A program made the translations under genes and the position numbers. Positions 43,800 through 57,739 of a stretch of DNA of 64,000 nucleotides are shown here, piece by piece (positions within the stretch are counted from its first letter, which is position 1; each line of letters begins with the position of its first letter). Under the pieces are notes generated by a model, which was not told the origin of the DNA, did no database searches, and saw nothing but the letters and a program-made list of their open reading frames with translations. This stretch comes from Bugulina stolonifera. Its lineage: Eukaryota > Bryozoa > Gymnolaemata > Cheilostomatida > Bugulidae. The stretch spans positions 10,319,223-10,383,222 of the forward strand of contig OW285197.1 of assembly GCA_935421135.1 (NCBI GenBank), given 5' to 3'.

Positions 43800-46700
43800 T
43801 TATTTGCTGATTTCTACATTGATCAGTTTTTCTTTCTCTTTGCTCCTAGGTGAGAGACTAGTTGTCCTTGAACTTGGGGAGAGATATATGCTCACCAGAT
43901 GAGCAAATGGTAACTCAAAGAGCACCGAGAAGAAGAATCCAACGACACAGGAAACAGCGATACACATGTAGGTCTCTTTATACTATAATAATAAAATGAT
44001 AAATGATATCTCTACAATGCACTAACCAGAAGTTTTTCTCACATGAAACTCGTTTGCTTTCAAATAGTGGGTGTGCAAAGTTTTTGAAACATTCTAGGGC
44101 ACATTTCAATCTTGCATCTATGACAGAACGTGTCCCTAATGTGTTGGGGGTGAATTGTTCATTCACACAGGTGGAACTCTGATTCAGTCTTGTCAAACAA
44201 TAAGCAACTTTGATTGGGAGCTGAGAATGCCTGATAACTGGTATTGTTTATTTCAGACTTATTCTATATAGGTCGACTTATGATATATAGGTCATGTTAC
44301 ATGACTGTATAATGTAACAGTAACTTACTAGGCTGTAAGTGGTGAGGGTGGGAACATATCGTCTGCCATATATCATCATCTGTGACACAGGTTGGTGTAT
44401 CAGAAATGCACAGTAGGTAATGTTGCTAAGTATTACAAATGGTCTGCAAGAGAGGAAGCTGTTAATCCAACCTGTAATGGGCATTTACATGGAAAAACAT
44501 GGAAACACATGGATGCACATGGAAACACATGGAAACATATGGAAGCACAAGGAGACACAAGGAAGCACATGGAAACACATGGAAGCACAAGGAAACACAT
44601 GGCATATTTGCTCCTATAAATTAATCTAATGGATTACTTTACTGTAATTTTTGATGATTAGAGTGTGATGAATAGATAGGCTAAGTACAACTTAGTCGCC
44701 ATGATCACACAATGCCTGTAACTTGTTTGTGAGATGTCTACTTTGCTTTAAATCTTGACTGCAGTAGAGGTCTCGTCCTCTGTAGTATCGTTTTAGAGAA
44801 AATCGGCCCGTACCATTGGTTTGATTATGCAAAGACCAACATTTTTGTCTTTTTAAATCCTGACATCACGGAGCGCTGTTGTAATTAGTTGTAACACAGA
44901 TAACGACTCCAATATTACATTGTACAGAATCTATTAGAAAACTGGTTTGGTTATTGGCTACTAGAGGACTGGTACTACGCATTGCCTATTGAACCGTGCC
45001 AACGAACAATGAAGCTGCTCTACCAAAGCTCCACCAAAGTCAATACTGTATAGTGAGAGCCAACATCTGGAAGCTGTTTTTATTTAGGCGGCTGCTTTCA
45101 TAGAAAAACCAACTTCTATAAAAATTATTCAATGAATGGGCGTGTATTTCTGACTTCCAAACTGTAGCAGGTACTTTACCAGAGTACCATATACATGTAT
45201 ACCAAATAATCTCTGTTGATATTGAAATGTCAACAAAGAAAGTCATACAGAATCTATACCGTATAGCTGTATTACTGTACAAGTTCTTTTGCTAACCAGT
45301 ATAAAATATTTCTGGCTGCCACTAATAGTGTGGATGCAGTGAAATAATTAGACTACTATGTTGCATGTATATAAATGTATGTAAGTGTCATAACTTACCT
45401 CCAGAGCCCAGACTACAAGATATGACAACACAGCTGATGCCGATAGACCAGGCAACACCACTGAATGTGTTATACATGTTGGACTCGTACAATGTTGCTA
45501 TCCGTTGACCTGAGCTAACAGGAAATGGACCGAAGACTACAGAAATACACAACCCAGCAGCAGCAAACCATAACAGCATATTCACTATCTGAAACAACAA
45601 TAATTAACATTTTGATATAAAATTTGTAAAAGTACAGATTCTGCTAGGATAAAATCTGGACAGTCATTGGCTCTGTAGAAATAGAATCACAAGCCATCAG
45701 CAATTTTTCACTTACATTATACAACACTACTTTATATGATATACAATAAATTATAGTGTAGCTTTATTTCTTGGAGTTATCTTATCTCATTCTAGGAGTG
45801 GATAACTTCTTCTACACATACAAACTACTACAATAGAAGCCCAACTCCAATACTCACACATTACTAGAACCAATCGACTCGATAGACTCATTTTTCTGCG
45901 AAAAAGATTTCACTGCCAATAAATTGTTTCCTGTTCTATGTCAGCCGACGCCTAACAGCTTTCAAACTCTGAACTAACAATGATAAAGGTAGTTTTGTAA
46001 ACATCTGATTCAAACTTTCAATACCAAAGTTCTTCAATGAGCACAACATAGATGTATTTTATCTTGTCTGTCAGTTCCCACTAATGAGAAAATATTGTTT
46101 GTGCATTGACAAACCTTAGGAATTGTCTTCCCATGCTGTTTGAGTCTAAATATAATATATCCTGTGAGTATTCCAACCCCATAAGATTTGTATCTCTGCC
46201 AGGGGACAAAGTAGTAATCCCATTCTTCAGCCACGGACCGCAATTTGCTACAAGTGCAAATATCAAACTGTATGTATGTGCACATCAACATACACACACA
46301 TTATACGTATACGTATGTACATACACATGTACGTATACGTATGTACATACAACAGTATCCACAGCATTCCTGAACCACCGATTTGTGATTACACGTACTG
46401 TAAAACAAATCGTACAACTTGAACACTGTTTTATGTAATTTAGGTCTACCGACAAATAATTTCAGTCGTGACAAAAAATCTTAGTACGATTCATCTTTTA
46501 TTTAAAAGATCGCAAAATATATTTAGACGTATTTGAAAAGTTTAGTTTTAAAATAAACATTTGTTTAAATATCCATAGTCCTTTGATCGTTCAGATAGAT
46601 AAATCACAGTTGAATTAAATAGATTCCTACAAATTTGTTTTACTACCATTGGAATGAAGTTGCTACAGTAGCTATAATATATTGTAGGTACATGCACTTA

Positions 46701-49700
46701 CAAAGCAAAGCGTGCCAAGTTAAAGTTTATGAATTGGTAATTCACCAGATCCGACAGGTAGTACGATGCCTTCACACTTGCTAGTATTGTCATGACACAG
46801 AAAACTGGTCCCATAATATTGCTTCTAAAACAGTCAAGTTTGCTGTACAACAATCCTCTTTGATGCGAAAGGCTCTGTGCAGTATTTTTACACTGTATGC
46901 AATGTTTCTCGTTGACATATGTGCATGTACAGTTACAGAGAAATAAGTGGTCAACATACATGTATATGTCTAGAAGTTGAATCTTTCCACAAATGATGCG
47001 TCATCCGCATTGGAACTTTCATACCCATAAAGCATTTGCAGTAGAGAATCATGTACAATATTTAGCCCAATTAAAACGGTTTTTGATAGAAATAACATCA
47101 TGAGCTAGTCATTTTCCCAGCCTGGGTACCAGGCTTACGCAACACCACCAGTGGGGACTAAGACTTACGTTACCAACTAAATTCAAACATCTAAATTAAA
47201 GTATTGATATGATAGTCATGCTACAAAGTACTAAAGAAAAAGAATAACATCGTTTATTTTCTTTGCAAAACAGTTTTGAGATTTACAGAAAAAAGAGTGA
47301 AGCATAATTTTTTATATTGTTTCGTCAAACATATGCTAGGCTAGTGAAACTCAGTCTTACCTGTGAAGTGCGTAGACAACAAACGGTGCAACAAGAGCAA
47401 ACTGCATCTCATTGGCCAGATACCATCCCCAAGTTGAACACTAAAATTCAATAATGTTGAATGGTTTGGTAAGAGTTCGTCAAAATTTAAAGCTCTAGAG
47501 GAAATATTGTGATGGTACGCCGAGTCGTATCTTACATCTGACACTCATTATTGTGTGCATACATGTATATGTCTGCTTGTACATTACTCTTATATTGTTG
47601 TATATGATTATATGATTATATCTAAGTCTTTTAATGCCTTTTATACCCATGTAAAGAGGCCCGACCTCTCAGAATCCATTGATATTCATTTTGTACATGA
47701 ATTGGACCATTATAAGCAACTTTTGTAGAACCCGACATATTTTGGGTCGGCCGTCGGGCTTCCGGCGGCCATCTTGTTGCGCAACTTCCGGACGACCACA
47801 CGTCGTCTTTTCCCGACGTCACGTCGGCCGGAAGTCCTTATACTATATAAAGGGCACTGTTTTACTGTTCATTATCTCAGTCTACACTTGGCTTTCAATA
47901 AAGACACATCTATACTTGATACAGAGACTTTCTCTTCCTTTTACTAGGTCATTCGCTTAGCGAACCGCCTACTAGGTCGAACTACTCTCTTTCATTGTAT
48001 AGTCTGAAGGTCGGACTTGAGATCAGATGGGTCGTCTTTGGTAGTATTTGGGCTACTGAGACCGCTCGATCTTTCATGTAATGCGAAGTCCTATTACCAC
48101 TCATAGGCACTTCATTTCTGGGTCGATAGTCGTCCAAGGACGACCGCCCTAAATCACAGAAACCATTACAATATTATTTTAACAGCTTTTGATTTGTATA
48201 ATTAAATTCGAAAGCAGAATTTAATAGTGACGGAAATTATTCTCAAGTTTTTCATTCACTAAATTCATGAAACTTAGAAACTCGTAAACAGTATTGGCTT
48301 TAGGAAGCATTTGGAGTGAGTGAGGTTTCCTATTCCAATGCTAAGTCTAATCTCACGGTGACATTGCTCCCTTTCTTTGTAAACTGTAGATGAACTAATA
48401 CATCTATGAAAGCATATTTTTAGCTGAAAATGCATTACACCTAAGTAAACATACTCAATTTAAATGTCGACAAATTTTACACAATTTTGAAGCTAAAAGT
48501 ATACTCTGCACATCTAACTGTTGTCAAGTCATTAAACGATTAACTAGTTCAAGATACGCAACCATCTTGATCACTCACTGAGATCATGAGGTTAAATTTG
48601 GTCTTGCTACACTATTTTCAAAATTGGTCCGTACCAGGTGTGTCTATTCCAATTCTATGTCCCTAGTAGATTGCGCTGATAAACAGTAGCAGCTAGTGTC
48701 GATAAATGGCGCATAGAACACCTCCGGCTACAGGAACTATGTCGCTGGAAATTTATCATCAGATATCATCAGGTTATTGTTTAGTGTTAAAAGAAAATTG
48801 GTGGCTATCGGCCAATCGGATTTTAGTTATTATTTTGAGCAGTCGTCTTTTGCTAGGGTACTTTTAAAACTCATCTGCGTTCAATTTAGAATACTACTAT
48901 TACCATATACCATTACCATTACCATATAAATGTATAAAGAAAGGTTTTCAGTTTATTCTCATACTCATCCCGATGTGGCAATGGAATCTCAGGTGAGACT
49001 CACTTAGTATAAACAGGTGGGCACAACTTTGTGTTTTGAAATTTTTCTATTTATAAACTCCTATCTACATGTTGCAAAAAATAGCGAAAATAACTTAAAA
49101 CTAAATATTTTCTAAAAATTTCTTGACATGTAGTGGAGTGTAGTGTAGCCAAGGCGAAGCTACCGATCGGTCTAAAGTTTTCTACCAAAGCTAGCCTCAC
49201 CACAAGAAGTATCCATTTACACAGCTACGAAAAACTTTCTGCAGCCGTAGGTAAACCAAGCAAACTAAAAATTAACAGGTTATGATGCCAGTCTGCAGCA
49301 ATACTCCTAAAGTTTATTCCACCAAGCCTTTCATACCAAAGATTGCAGTTATTTACTGAAATTCAAACTCACCTGTCCTGTTCCACTCTTGAAGTTATTG
49401 ATATAAAGCATGTTATAATGCCAAGTCTTTTGACATGAAGATTGATAATTCTTGCAGTCATACCACCAGAAAGGCCCATCATAGAGATAACAGACAAGCT
49501 TCCAGTTGATTATGATCAGGAAAGCATAAGCAGGAGTCAACCTGCAAATATACGGCCTCGGAAATATACAACAAGCTGAAGAAGAATTATTGGCAAATAT
49601 TTAAAACTAAACAGTAGAACGTTATCCTTTCAGTGATGATGAATTTGGTTCATGCCCATTGAAGGATATACATGTACATGTAGTCAAATACTACACTATT

Positions 49701-52700
49701 AGGCTAATAGTGGTTAGTTGTGCACATTGTATTCGAAATATAGCGATGTGTTGTTGTGGATGAGGTTCCTGCATTACTAAAACAACTCAGGATCATTCAT
49801 TACAGCATTAGTTGACTGGGTCATTGACCTAGTACTGTGTTTAATCCGCAGGCAGCTGGTCTAGTACCTACGGTGTTGTTGACTCTACTATGCTATAGCT
49901 GGCACATGTTGGATTGTATTGGGGTTCAGAATTCAGTTTGTCAACCTCCATCGCTCGCTAAAGCTCACCACTTGTGGTCCGCCTCGGCCACCATCTCTTG
50001 TGACTGATTAAACTACAGTTTCACAACTGCAAACACACTGGTCTGGGCCAAAAGTACAAATTTCAGCGTCGTGTGAGAAACCTTGGTGTGCCAATCATCT
50101 AGAGATGGTTTTCTCCGACCAAGAAAAGTTCCAGGTCAATAGACCTTTCACCCTAGGTTGGACAACCACCTTGGGAATTTTATCTGCGACCCAGCCAACA
50201 CTTTAGCGACGGCACTAAATATTAGGATAACTGCCTAGCGTAAATGAGCCATTGGTTGGTGACTGACATGCAGGAACAAGGAGACCGAGAAGTCTTACCT
50301 TAAATACCTGTGCAGGTATGATAAAGGAAGACTCTTTATGAAACCAACTACATCTGGACGTTTCTTATGGTATTGTCTCAGCAGTGTGTAGGCAGCGAGT
50401 ATTCCACTGATTGTGAAGAAGCTGTTCACAGCTATGTGTGCCTTCAGAGTTGGTGACAGCAACAAACTCTTGTGGAAGATTGGTACAAAACTTGGGTTGA
50501 CTGAAATTAAAAACTAAATGTTGTGTTTAAACAGTAGGTGACATAAGGGCCTCTGCCAGCCAATACAGAGAAGTCATATAATATCGAATCGAACATGAAC
50601 TCCACCCATAATGGATAATACTGCAGTACAAATCATCTTCGTCATGATTTCATAAAATATTGAATACATGTACGAGTACCTTTTACTCACCTTTAGGAAC
50701 CATATACATAATTCTTGCTGCGATGTGGTTCAAAGCAACCCAAGTGAAAGAGAAAACTCTCATTCCATGGAGACAGGTGATGGAATCTGGTGGTTGGCTG
50801 GTCTGGAGTTTGGCTCTTATATTTGAGTACAAGGAGAAGGCTATTATCGTCCGGTTTAGCTTCCCTATTAAAGAGATTGAAACCTGTTCACCAACAGATG
50901 CGCTATCATCTGAATAATCGTTGTCAGATAGCATTGACAAAATCATTTGCAAAATACTGAAAATTTAATTTTATACACAAAGCATAGAGTCCAATAAAAG
51001 TGCTTCACAGCTAAATTTGTATTGAGCAGTCAACTTTCAGGCCGACTGTTAAGGACTGTCAAGGATTGCTCAACATAAAAATATTCAGAAATAATTTTTC
51101 GTTTTATTTCTGAGCAATAGTCAACTTTTGTATAGACTGATTTCTGCTGTGAAGAAGAAGTCAAAGCATGGGCACTAACAAGCTATTGATCACAAATTGA
51201 AGTTGTCCTCTCTCTATTTCTCTTCCTCTTCATCAGAAAAAAAGAAGAGGAAGATAAATTGGGAGAGGACAACTTCTAATTATGACCAATAGCTTATTAG
51301 TGCCCATGAGTCAAAGGTGTCAATGGCAACTTAATTGTATTATTGTAATCTCAAAATAATTAGGAATGACTTTCCAAAAGCCTGCATAAACTGTCAGCCA
51401 ACAACCTATGATCTCATATCTATATTGTACCCATACTATATTACAATGTTGATAAAATATAACTGACCGGTAAAGCATGATCCATTTCCTGTTAAAACTA
51501 GTAACGCTAGATCATAGAAAGTAGCAGCCACACTGATGATGATGACTACCAAAGGAACCCATCTACAATAAAAACATGACAATAATATTGTGGGAGGAAT
51601 ATGAAACTCAAATTTTGTTAATGCAAGGTTCTGACAGTTTGAATACACTATAAAGTATTTTAGTAGATGAGTATGATGGAATTTAATGTCAGAATTAAGG
51701 AAAATCTAATACTGTTATATATGGCTCTCTAATTCAAGCAATATCCGTAACAGTATCACTATCAAGGAGGAACTTGCTATTGGGAATTCCAAGAATATAC
51801 CAATAGAGAACTTCCAAACTTGTTTTGGCATTTAAGATAAATATCAATTCATTTCTTTGATTTTGTTGTGTGACAGGAAGTCATGCATGTTGTAATTCAG
51901 TCATCTACCTTATTAGACAGCAGGAAGCATAAACAGATAATTTACTTACAACAATTTAAAGTTAGCTTTGGGCAGTTTCTGCTCTTTGTTTCGGCATCTA
52001 GATGTAACTTTCAATGATCTCTGCAGATTAACATCAGCTATGTTGGATTTCTTGTAGATGTTGATGACATCTGCTGCGGTGCAAAGAAATGGAACGCATG
52101 ACGCTACGTTATCCGAGTGGCTAACGCTAGAAATCTAGAAAAGAAATTCCAGGATACGCAATGATAATCAGCATGAGAGTATCAAGATATTCATGATCAT
52201 TACACAGTCTTAGTAATTCAGTTGGTTGTAAGATGTAGGAACGATACACGAAGTCATCTACCATGACCTGAGTCTGGCTATGACGGGTGACTACAGACCT
52301 TAGAGTCCAAAAGCGGGCCTCCTCGAATACTCTAGTCTAATCTAATCTAATCTCTAGCCTACAGTGGTTGTTTAGTTATTAGGTTGATTTGGAAATAAAA
52401 GGTTTTGTTGACTAGCAGTTTAAACTAGTTTGCCCTCGTTCTCCAATGTAGCGTTCACATTGCAGTTGATCTCTCACTGGTGGATGCTAACCACAATGTG
52501 GTTAGATATTACTATGCTGTAGCTGGCAGTTAGCAATTGGGTTTAAAGTTCAACTTGTTGAAATCATCGACTTGATCCCATCGACTTGACTTTGAATGAA
52601 AAACAAATTTTTAACATAACCATGTTCCTCCCTGCTTATCTAGCCAGTGTGGTCATCGGAACCTAATTTTTAACAATCCTATTGGCTTTTGTTTCTGAAC

Positions 52701-53391
52701 CAGTTAATTGCACATGTAGGTTGGGTGGGGTCTCTTACCAGCCTAACTAGCCACTTGCTTAAAATTAAGTACTGCATAATTACAAGTCTATCAAATCTAC
52801 TTACCAGGTTAGTTAAGCAGTACCGACTTTTGAATGTAGTTTTATCATCATCTGTGATATTCTGTATACTTTGACAGCTGTCGAAATCTCCAAGATAATA
52901 TTGATGTCCAGAGTTCAACTCTATGTTGGGCTTGCCCCATGAGTTGAACACTAGAATAAATGAGGTCAGGTTGCAATTCTTTATATCCATATAACATTGT
53001 TCTTTCCATGATATTTGATATATTGTGTGTGCACCTTGAATTTTTAACGTGTTCAATATTAAGTTTATGACTTACAAGTAAGATAATTATTGATCGTCCA
53101 ATGAAACGATACCCTACATCTGGTTAAAGAGTTCTAAAAGGCGTTCTATATGCTTTTGAAGTGAATAGTTACATACATGTACATCGTATATAGTTGCAAC
53201 TTACATCTCTGTGACCAGCCATTGGTTCCATTCTCTCTCAGTATGTACTGGATACGATCATAACAGAGTTTAGATATACCGGAGTTGGCTGGAATATTTC
53301 TGAGAATATCTCGTGGATCTGCTGCTAGTAAGCGTCTAAGACTTTCTTCATTACCTCCCAGAGCTGTGAGATGATATTAATTGTAAGTAAA

Positions 53392-53427
<36 letters not shown>

Positions 53428-53860
53428 CAAGTAAGTAAGTAAGTAAGTAAATAAGTAAGTACATGTAATTAAGTTAGTAAGTAAGTAAGTAAGTAAGCAA
53501 GTAAGCACATGTAAGTAAATAAGTAAGCAGATGTATATAAGTAAGTAAGTAAGTAAGTAAGTGCATGTAAGTAAGTAATAAAGTAAATAAGTAAGTAAGT
53601 ACATGTAAGTAAGTACATGTAAGTAAGTACATGTAAGTAAGTACATGTAAGTAAGTAAGTAAGTAAGTACATGTAAGTAAGTGAGTAAGCAAGTAAGTAA
53701 GTAAGTAAATAAGTAAGTACATGTAAGTAAGTAAGTAAGTGAGTAAGCGAGCGAGTAAGTAAGTACATGTAAGTAAGTACATGTAAGTAAGTACATGTAA
53801 GTAAGTAAGTATATGTAAGTAAGTAAGTATATGTAAGTAAGTACATGTAAGTAAGTAGTA

Positions 53861-53904
<44 letters not shown>

Positions 53905-56900
53905 GAGTAGGTATGTAAGCGGAATGATGGCAGAAGGAAAATTGCAAATATTGTGCATGTAGTTGTGACCTGTAAGTTACTATATTTTTTGTGATTGTCC
54001 CTGTTCTTACTTAAGTCATTGACATTAGACTTGAAGTGACTGTGTAAGACAACTACATTTATACTTGGTGAGCTATAAATAACATTATACACAAACAGTG
54101 TACATTATATGTGTACAGCACAGTAACAGCATGTTAGCTGCATTGCACTACACTATAAATGTAATTCTCTAAACTGGCAAGCCTAGTAGCATAACTTGTG
54201 CACATCCAAAAACTGCACAAATAGAAAAAATCCTTCATATAATTACATGTACAAGTATGTGTATGCCTAAAGTATTCAGTTGGTAATTGCTATTTAAATG
54301 ATTATATTATCTTCTTATATACATTTTAATTATATACATGACTTTGCACAGGTAGATATAACAAAATATAATTTAAGTGTATACTGGATAGAGGCAGTTC
54401 ACATCATGGCACTAAAAAGCTGTTGGTCATAACTAGAAGTTGTCCTCTGCCAATTTATCTTCCTAAAGTGGGAGAGGACAACTTCTAATTATGATCAGTA
54501 GCTTAATATAGTGCCTATGGTTTACAAGCATCTGCAGAGTTTATAAAGCAAAACTTGTATGGAAGGATGTTTAGAAACTCATTTAGTTAGATTTGCTTCA
54601 CATAGCTTGAAATCTTGCTGTTGACAGGTTACAATGAAAGTAAATGAATACAACATAATAATATATAATTCAATAAGTTCTCTGAGAAAAGAGCCACTTC
54701 AAAACATCTGTTGCATCCTGTTGAGACAGAAGCTGATTATAGAATATTTTAATATACAACTACCGGTTATTACTTAAGAACAGTTATGTAATTATTCCTA
54801 AGTATTCTATTATTGTAAAATTATTGATATTTTGTCATCAATTGTATCTTATTGTCATCATATCATCAATTGTATTTTATCATATTTAAAATATACATGT
54901 GCATGTAATTGAAAACAAACATTGCATACCATAGATTGTTTTAGATTGGCATAGCAAAAATAACTAAAGTTATTTGATAGAGTCTTGCCATTGTAGATCA
55001 CCAGAGATGTATAAAGAATCGTAAGTAATTTACTGCCAACATTGGCGAAGCGGAGGATCGTCTACTGGTGGTTTAGCCTAAAGTCTTCCTAACAGAGAGC
55101 CACTGAAAAAACTAGTACACCGTTGTCTTTTGTAGTCTTAAAACTAAAGGTAAATAATTTATATTGCACTTCGAAAAGTAAAATTATAAAATAATTAAAC
55201 ACTTTAGTGATATGACAACCGGATGGAAACTAGCTTGAGGAACCCTTATCTATGAACCACCATGTGCCAGTTAGGGTTTATTACCACTTTAATAATATGA
55301 GATTTGGAAAGTGCATATAGAAAGTGAACACAGTACATTATATATGGTACAATTTATCTTGACTCTTGAGTACACGCATACCTAATTATTGTAGTAACTC
55401 CTGCTATCATAATCTGACAACAGGAGGGCCAAGAAAGTCGTGGCAAGCTACAACAACAGATCATATCAAATTTGCATCAAGTAATGTGTGATACCTGATA
55501 ATTCATTACGTTTGTCATGTGTATTCCAATTTTCAAGCATGTGTCTGATTCTGACAGAAGGGGCACGCAGTCCATTTTACTTTCTCTGCACATGGAGCTA
55601 TTGCACTAAGATTTACAACTTTGATCAGAATAGGCATTTGAAAATATTGAACAAAGCAGGCCAAGTAAATTCAAAGTATTGATTATTGTTTGTGTTTATA
55701 TCCCATTCCTTGAATGACCGCCATGAATGACCTACTATGGCATTAGGACACTTTGCCATTGGCTAAGAAAATACTTTTCGGTACAATGTACTTGTAGAAG
55801 TGAATAATACAGAATCAACGGAATTCTTCTTGGAGTATTAGCTGTTATCAATGTATTGTAATGCTTTTGCTGTGTGTGTGTGGGTATGTCGGCCATAAAA
55901 AAGTGGCTTAAAATCATGAGATTTATGTGCAAAATCAATTACAGCTACTTTTGAGAGGTCGGCCATGGACATACAATGGTATAAAGGTTCAGTAATTATA
56001 ACCATATGGTCAAAACATGCATAATAATTAGGATATGAGTCGAATTTAGGTAAGATGAGTTGAGCAATGACAACTACAGGTACTTAAGGTGCAATAATGT
56101 CCATCAGTTAGGCTGAGGCCGTATTGTAAATGTCCTGACCACTACAATATAATGGGGGCACTCTAATCTGTTAGTCTGCATATACTCCTGCTTGCAGCAT
56201 TTCGAGACATTTGATTGGCCCTCCCTCATTGCTCTAATTTTCTGCATTCTTCTAAGTTGTACAATCAGAACATAATAACACTTTTATCATTTAATTCCCA
56301 TTACCACAATTATAATTAGCCCCAAGCTTAACTTATTTTGCATGTAAATGATTGATAGCTGGGCGGGCGTGGAGCTTGTTTTATGGGTGACAATGTTTGT
56401 TAAACTACTACTGGTAACTCTGAGTGTAATGGTAGTGTAATGGTAGTGTTCTAGCCCAACCACGTAAAACTTAGTGTGCTATTTTTTTGACTATGAAAAG
56501 ATTTAGTAGACAACAGTTGGCAACATTAAAATACTAATAGCAGATTATTACAAATTGTGTATCTAAAAGAAACTCTCCAAACATAAGCAAGTGAAATGCA
56601 AGATGGATGAACAGTACTATTATATTATATCCATATTTTAAAGGCACCCTTCTGATGTTAAATTACTTAACAGCTTGTTTAGTACAACTGCAGTGGTTGT
56701 AATAGGGTGTATTACTAAGTTTAGCTGTAGGCCTAAATAAGGAGGTAATAAAATGGCAAAGTGAGAATAACCTGTGTTTTCTTGATTTCCATAATTTACA
56801 AGACTGTGCTGAATAGATAACATACTGTTAGCTCTGCTACATAACATAGTATTATGGTAACTGACTTAGGTGCATTTTAGTATGAATTTCTCACTACATT

Positions 56901-57382
56901 GAATACTGGTATGTTTTAAGTCTAAATACACCATCTCCATGTTGACTTTTCTCAAGTATTTATTGATGACAAATTATGAAACGACTGTTGTGTCAAGTGT
57001 ATTAAAGATCTGCTACATTTGCAGATCTCAAATACTTTTACCTTTTGCACACCCTTGCCAAAAAAATCAGATGATCTCCCTACTTGGGCCTCTGCACTTA
57101 CTAAGTGTGAAGGTTGTTAAATTTAGCAATAATTGGAAATAAAATCGCTTGCAATCAGCACGTTATGTCTCCACAAAGTTCCCTCCTAACTCAATCTGCT
57201 TTCTCCCTTCATTTCTGCAATATCGCTTAATTTTCAATTCTGTTTTAAATATGGTTTGTACTGCTACTGTTTGCTCTAAAATCACATTTACTGTTCCTGT
57301 ACCAGTCACCAACTAAAGGTTAATAGTATTATTTACCTGGTAAAATCCACTGTAGCAGGCAAGCAGCAAGAAATAAATCCAT
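43800..57382 (-). CDS. NRF-6-like acyltransferase-3 membrane protein, paralogue B
   Basis: Fourteen exons: 57382-57337, 53363-53205, 52950-52805, 52134-51950, 51562-51468, 50909-50691, 50500-50299, 49541-49373, 47440-47361, 46824-46702, 46247-46115, 45588-45399, 44471-44329, 43982-43800. Their 2073 nt form a single open frame of 690 aa. Signal peptide MDLFLAACLLQWILP, a cysteine-paired NRF domain (SKLCYDRI, DFDSCQSI, SRYC, ASCVPFLC), then the multi-pass domain with NSFFTISG, VPWQRYKSYGVG, FSGVAWSIGISC, LSNITYCAFLIHQP and FELPFAHL. Exons 2, 7 and 9-13 have exactly the lengths of gene A. Exon 6 uses the acceptor at 50910 because the upstream one gives a stop. An acceptor and in-frame stop before the ATG show that an upstream exon, perhaps 57739-57603, is 5' UTR. 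Its introns carry a solo LTR, two MITEs and a large GTAA array. Confidence 0.93.
44485..44605. repeat. ACATGGAAAC minisatellite in gene B intron 12
   Basis: About eleven copies of a 10-11-bp unit (ACATGGAAAC, ACAAGGAAGC) directly beside exon 13. The matching intron of gene C has the same repeat at 60254-60302, so it was present before the duplication. Confidence 0.85.
47596..48170 (+). mobile_element. Solo LTR with TATA box and polyadenylation signal
   Basis: 575 bp from TGTTGTATATG to AACCATTACA, flanked by ATAT (47592-47595, 48171-48174). TATATAA at 47844 and AATAAA at 47897 give a U3-R-U5 order in plus orientation. It shares AAGAGGCCCGACCTCTCAG and the GGCCGTCGGGCTTCCGGCGG region with the minus-strand copy at 62654-63351. 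It lies in the intron between exons 9 and 8 of gene B, antisense to the gene. No internal retroelement genes. Confidence 0.88.
51167..51308. mobile_element. hAT-like hairpin MITE with perfect TSD
   Basis: 142 bp, CATGGGCACTAA ... TTAGTGCCCATG, almost entirely palindromic (GAAGTTGTCCTCTC / GAGAGGACAACTTC). AGTCAAAG flanks both ends (51159-51166, 51309-51316). It lies in the intron between exons 6 and 5 of gene B. Relatives are at 8372 and 54405. Confidence 0.92.
53378..53925. repeat. (GTAA)n array with interspersed ACAT
   Basis: About 540 bp of GTAA tetramers, regularly broken by ACATGTAA and ATATGTAA units. It lies in gene B intron 1, 15 bp from exon 2. Three overlapping minus-strand frames over it (LLTYLLTY repeats) are artefacts of the four-base period. 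Confidence 0.97.
54405..54519. mobile_element. Hairpin MITE, third copy
   Basis: CATGGCACTAAAAAGCTG ... GCTTAATATAGTGCCTATG, with GAAGTTGTCCTCT / GAGAGGACAACTTC arms. Flanks GTTCACAT and GTTTACAA match at 6 of 8 positions. Same family as 51167-51308. Confidence 0.75.
55720..56147 (-). mobile_element. Degenerate LTR fragment
   Basis: On the plus strand, GGCTTAAAATCATGAGAT ... GCAAAATCAATTACAGC and GAGAGGTCGGCCATGGACAT match the LTR at 62654-63351 (GCTTAAAATCATCTAGAT ... GCAAAATCAATATCAAG, GAGAGGTCGGGCCTC). The outer end TGACCACTACA, followed by ATAT, equals the start of that LTR. The other border is not clear. It lies in intron 1 of gene B. Confidence 0.6.
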
Positions 57383-57602
57383 GATATTGTGTGAACTTGG
57401 AATAGACTAGGGGTAACTAAAAATAAAATACTTTAAACTTGCTAAAACTGACTAATGAACTTGAACAAATGCCATGTACATTAGAACAATATAATTACAA
57501 TGTACATGTATGAAAGTAAGTCCTGTACATTAGAACGAATTACATGTGTGGATTATAGACATTAAGACATTAAACAGTATATAAAAGAATATGAAAACTT
57601 AC

Positions 57603-57739
57603 CGTTTAGTCGTTTATCTAAATATTGGAGGCAGGATGTACTACATGTACGTATCAATATAGCAGGCAGCCACTGGCAAGACCCAACTGCACTGCTCACC
57701 ACCTCTGCCTCATTTGCTTTACATCTGAGCAACACTAAA
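57603..57739 (-). other. Candidate 5' UTR exon of gene B
   Basis: Bounded on the minus strand by TTTTAG and GTAAGT. It is open in one frame, but the following exon (acceptor at 57419, ATG at 57382) has an in-frame TAG before the ATG, so if spliced to it this exon would be untranslated. Evidence is splice consensus only. Confidence 0.4.

Noticed and set aside
47679..47960. 93-codon frame, and similar frames at 62503-63399
   Set aside because: They lie within LTRs and have no retroelement protein motifs.
53377..54092. Minus-strand frames of 157-207 codons rich in Leu-Thr-Tyr
   Set aside because: Produced by the GTAA tetranucleotide array in a gene B intron.
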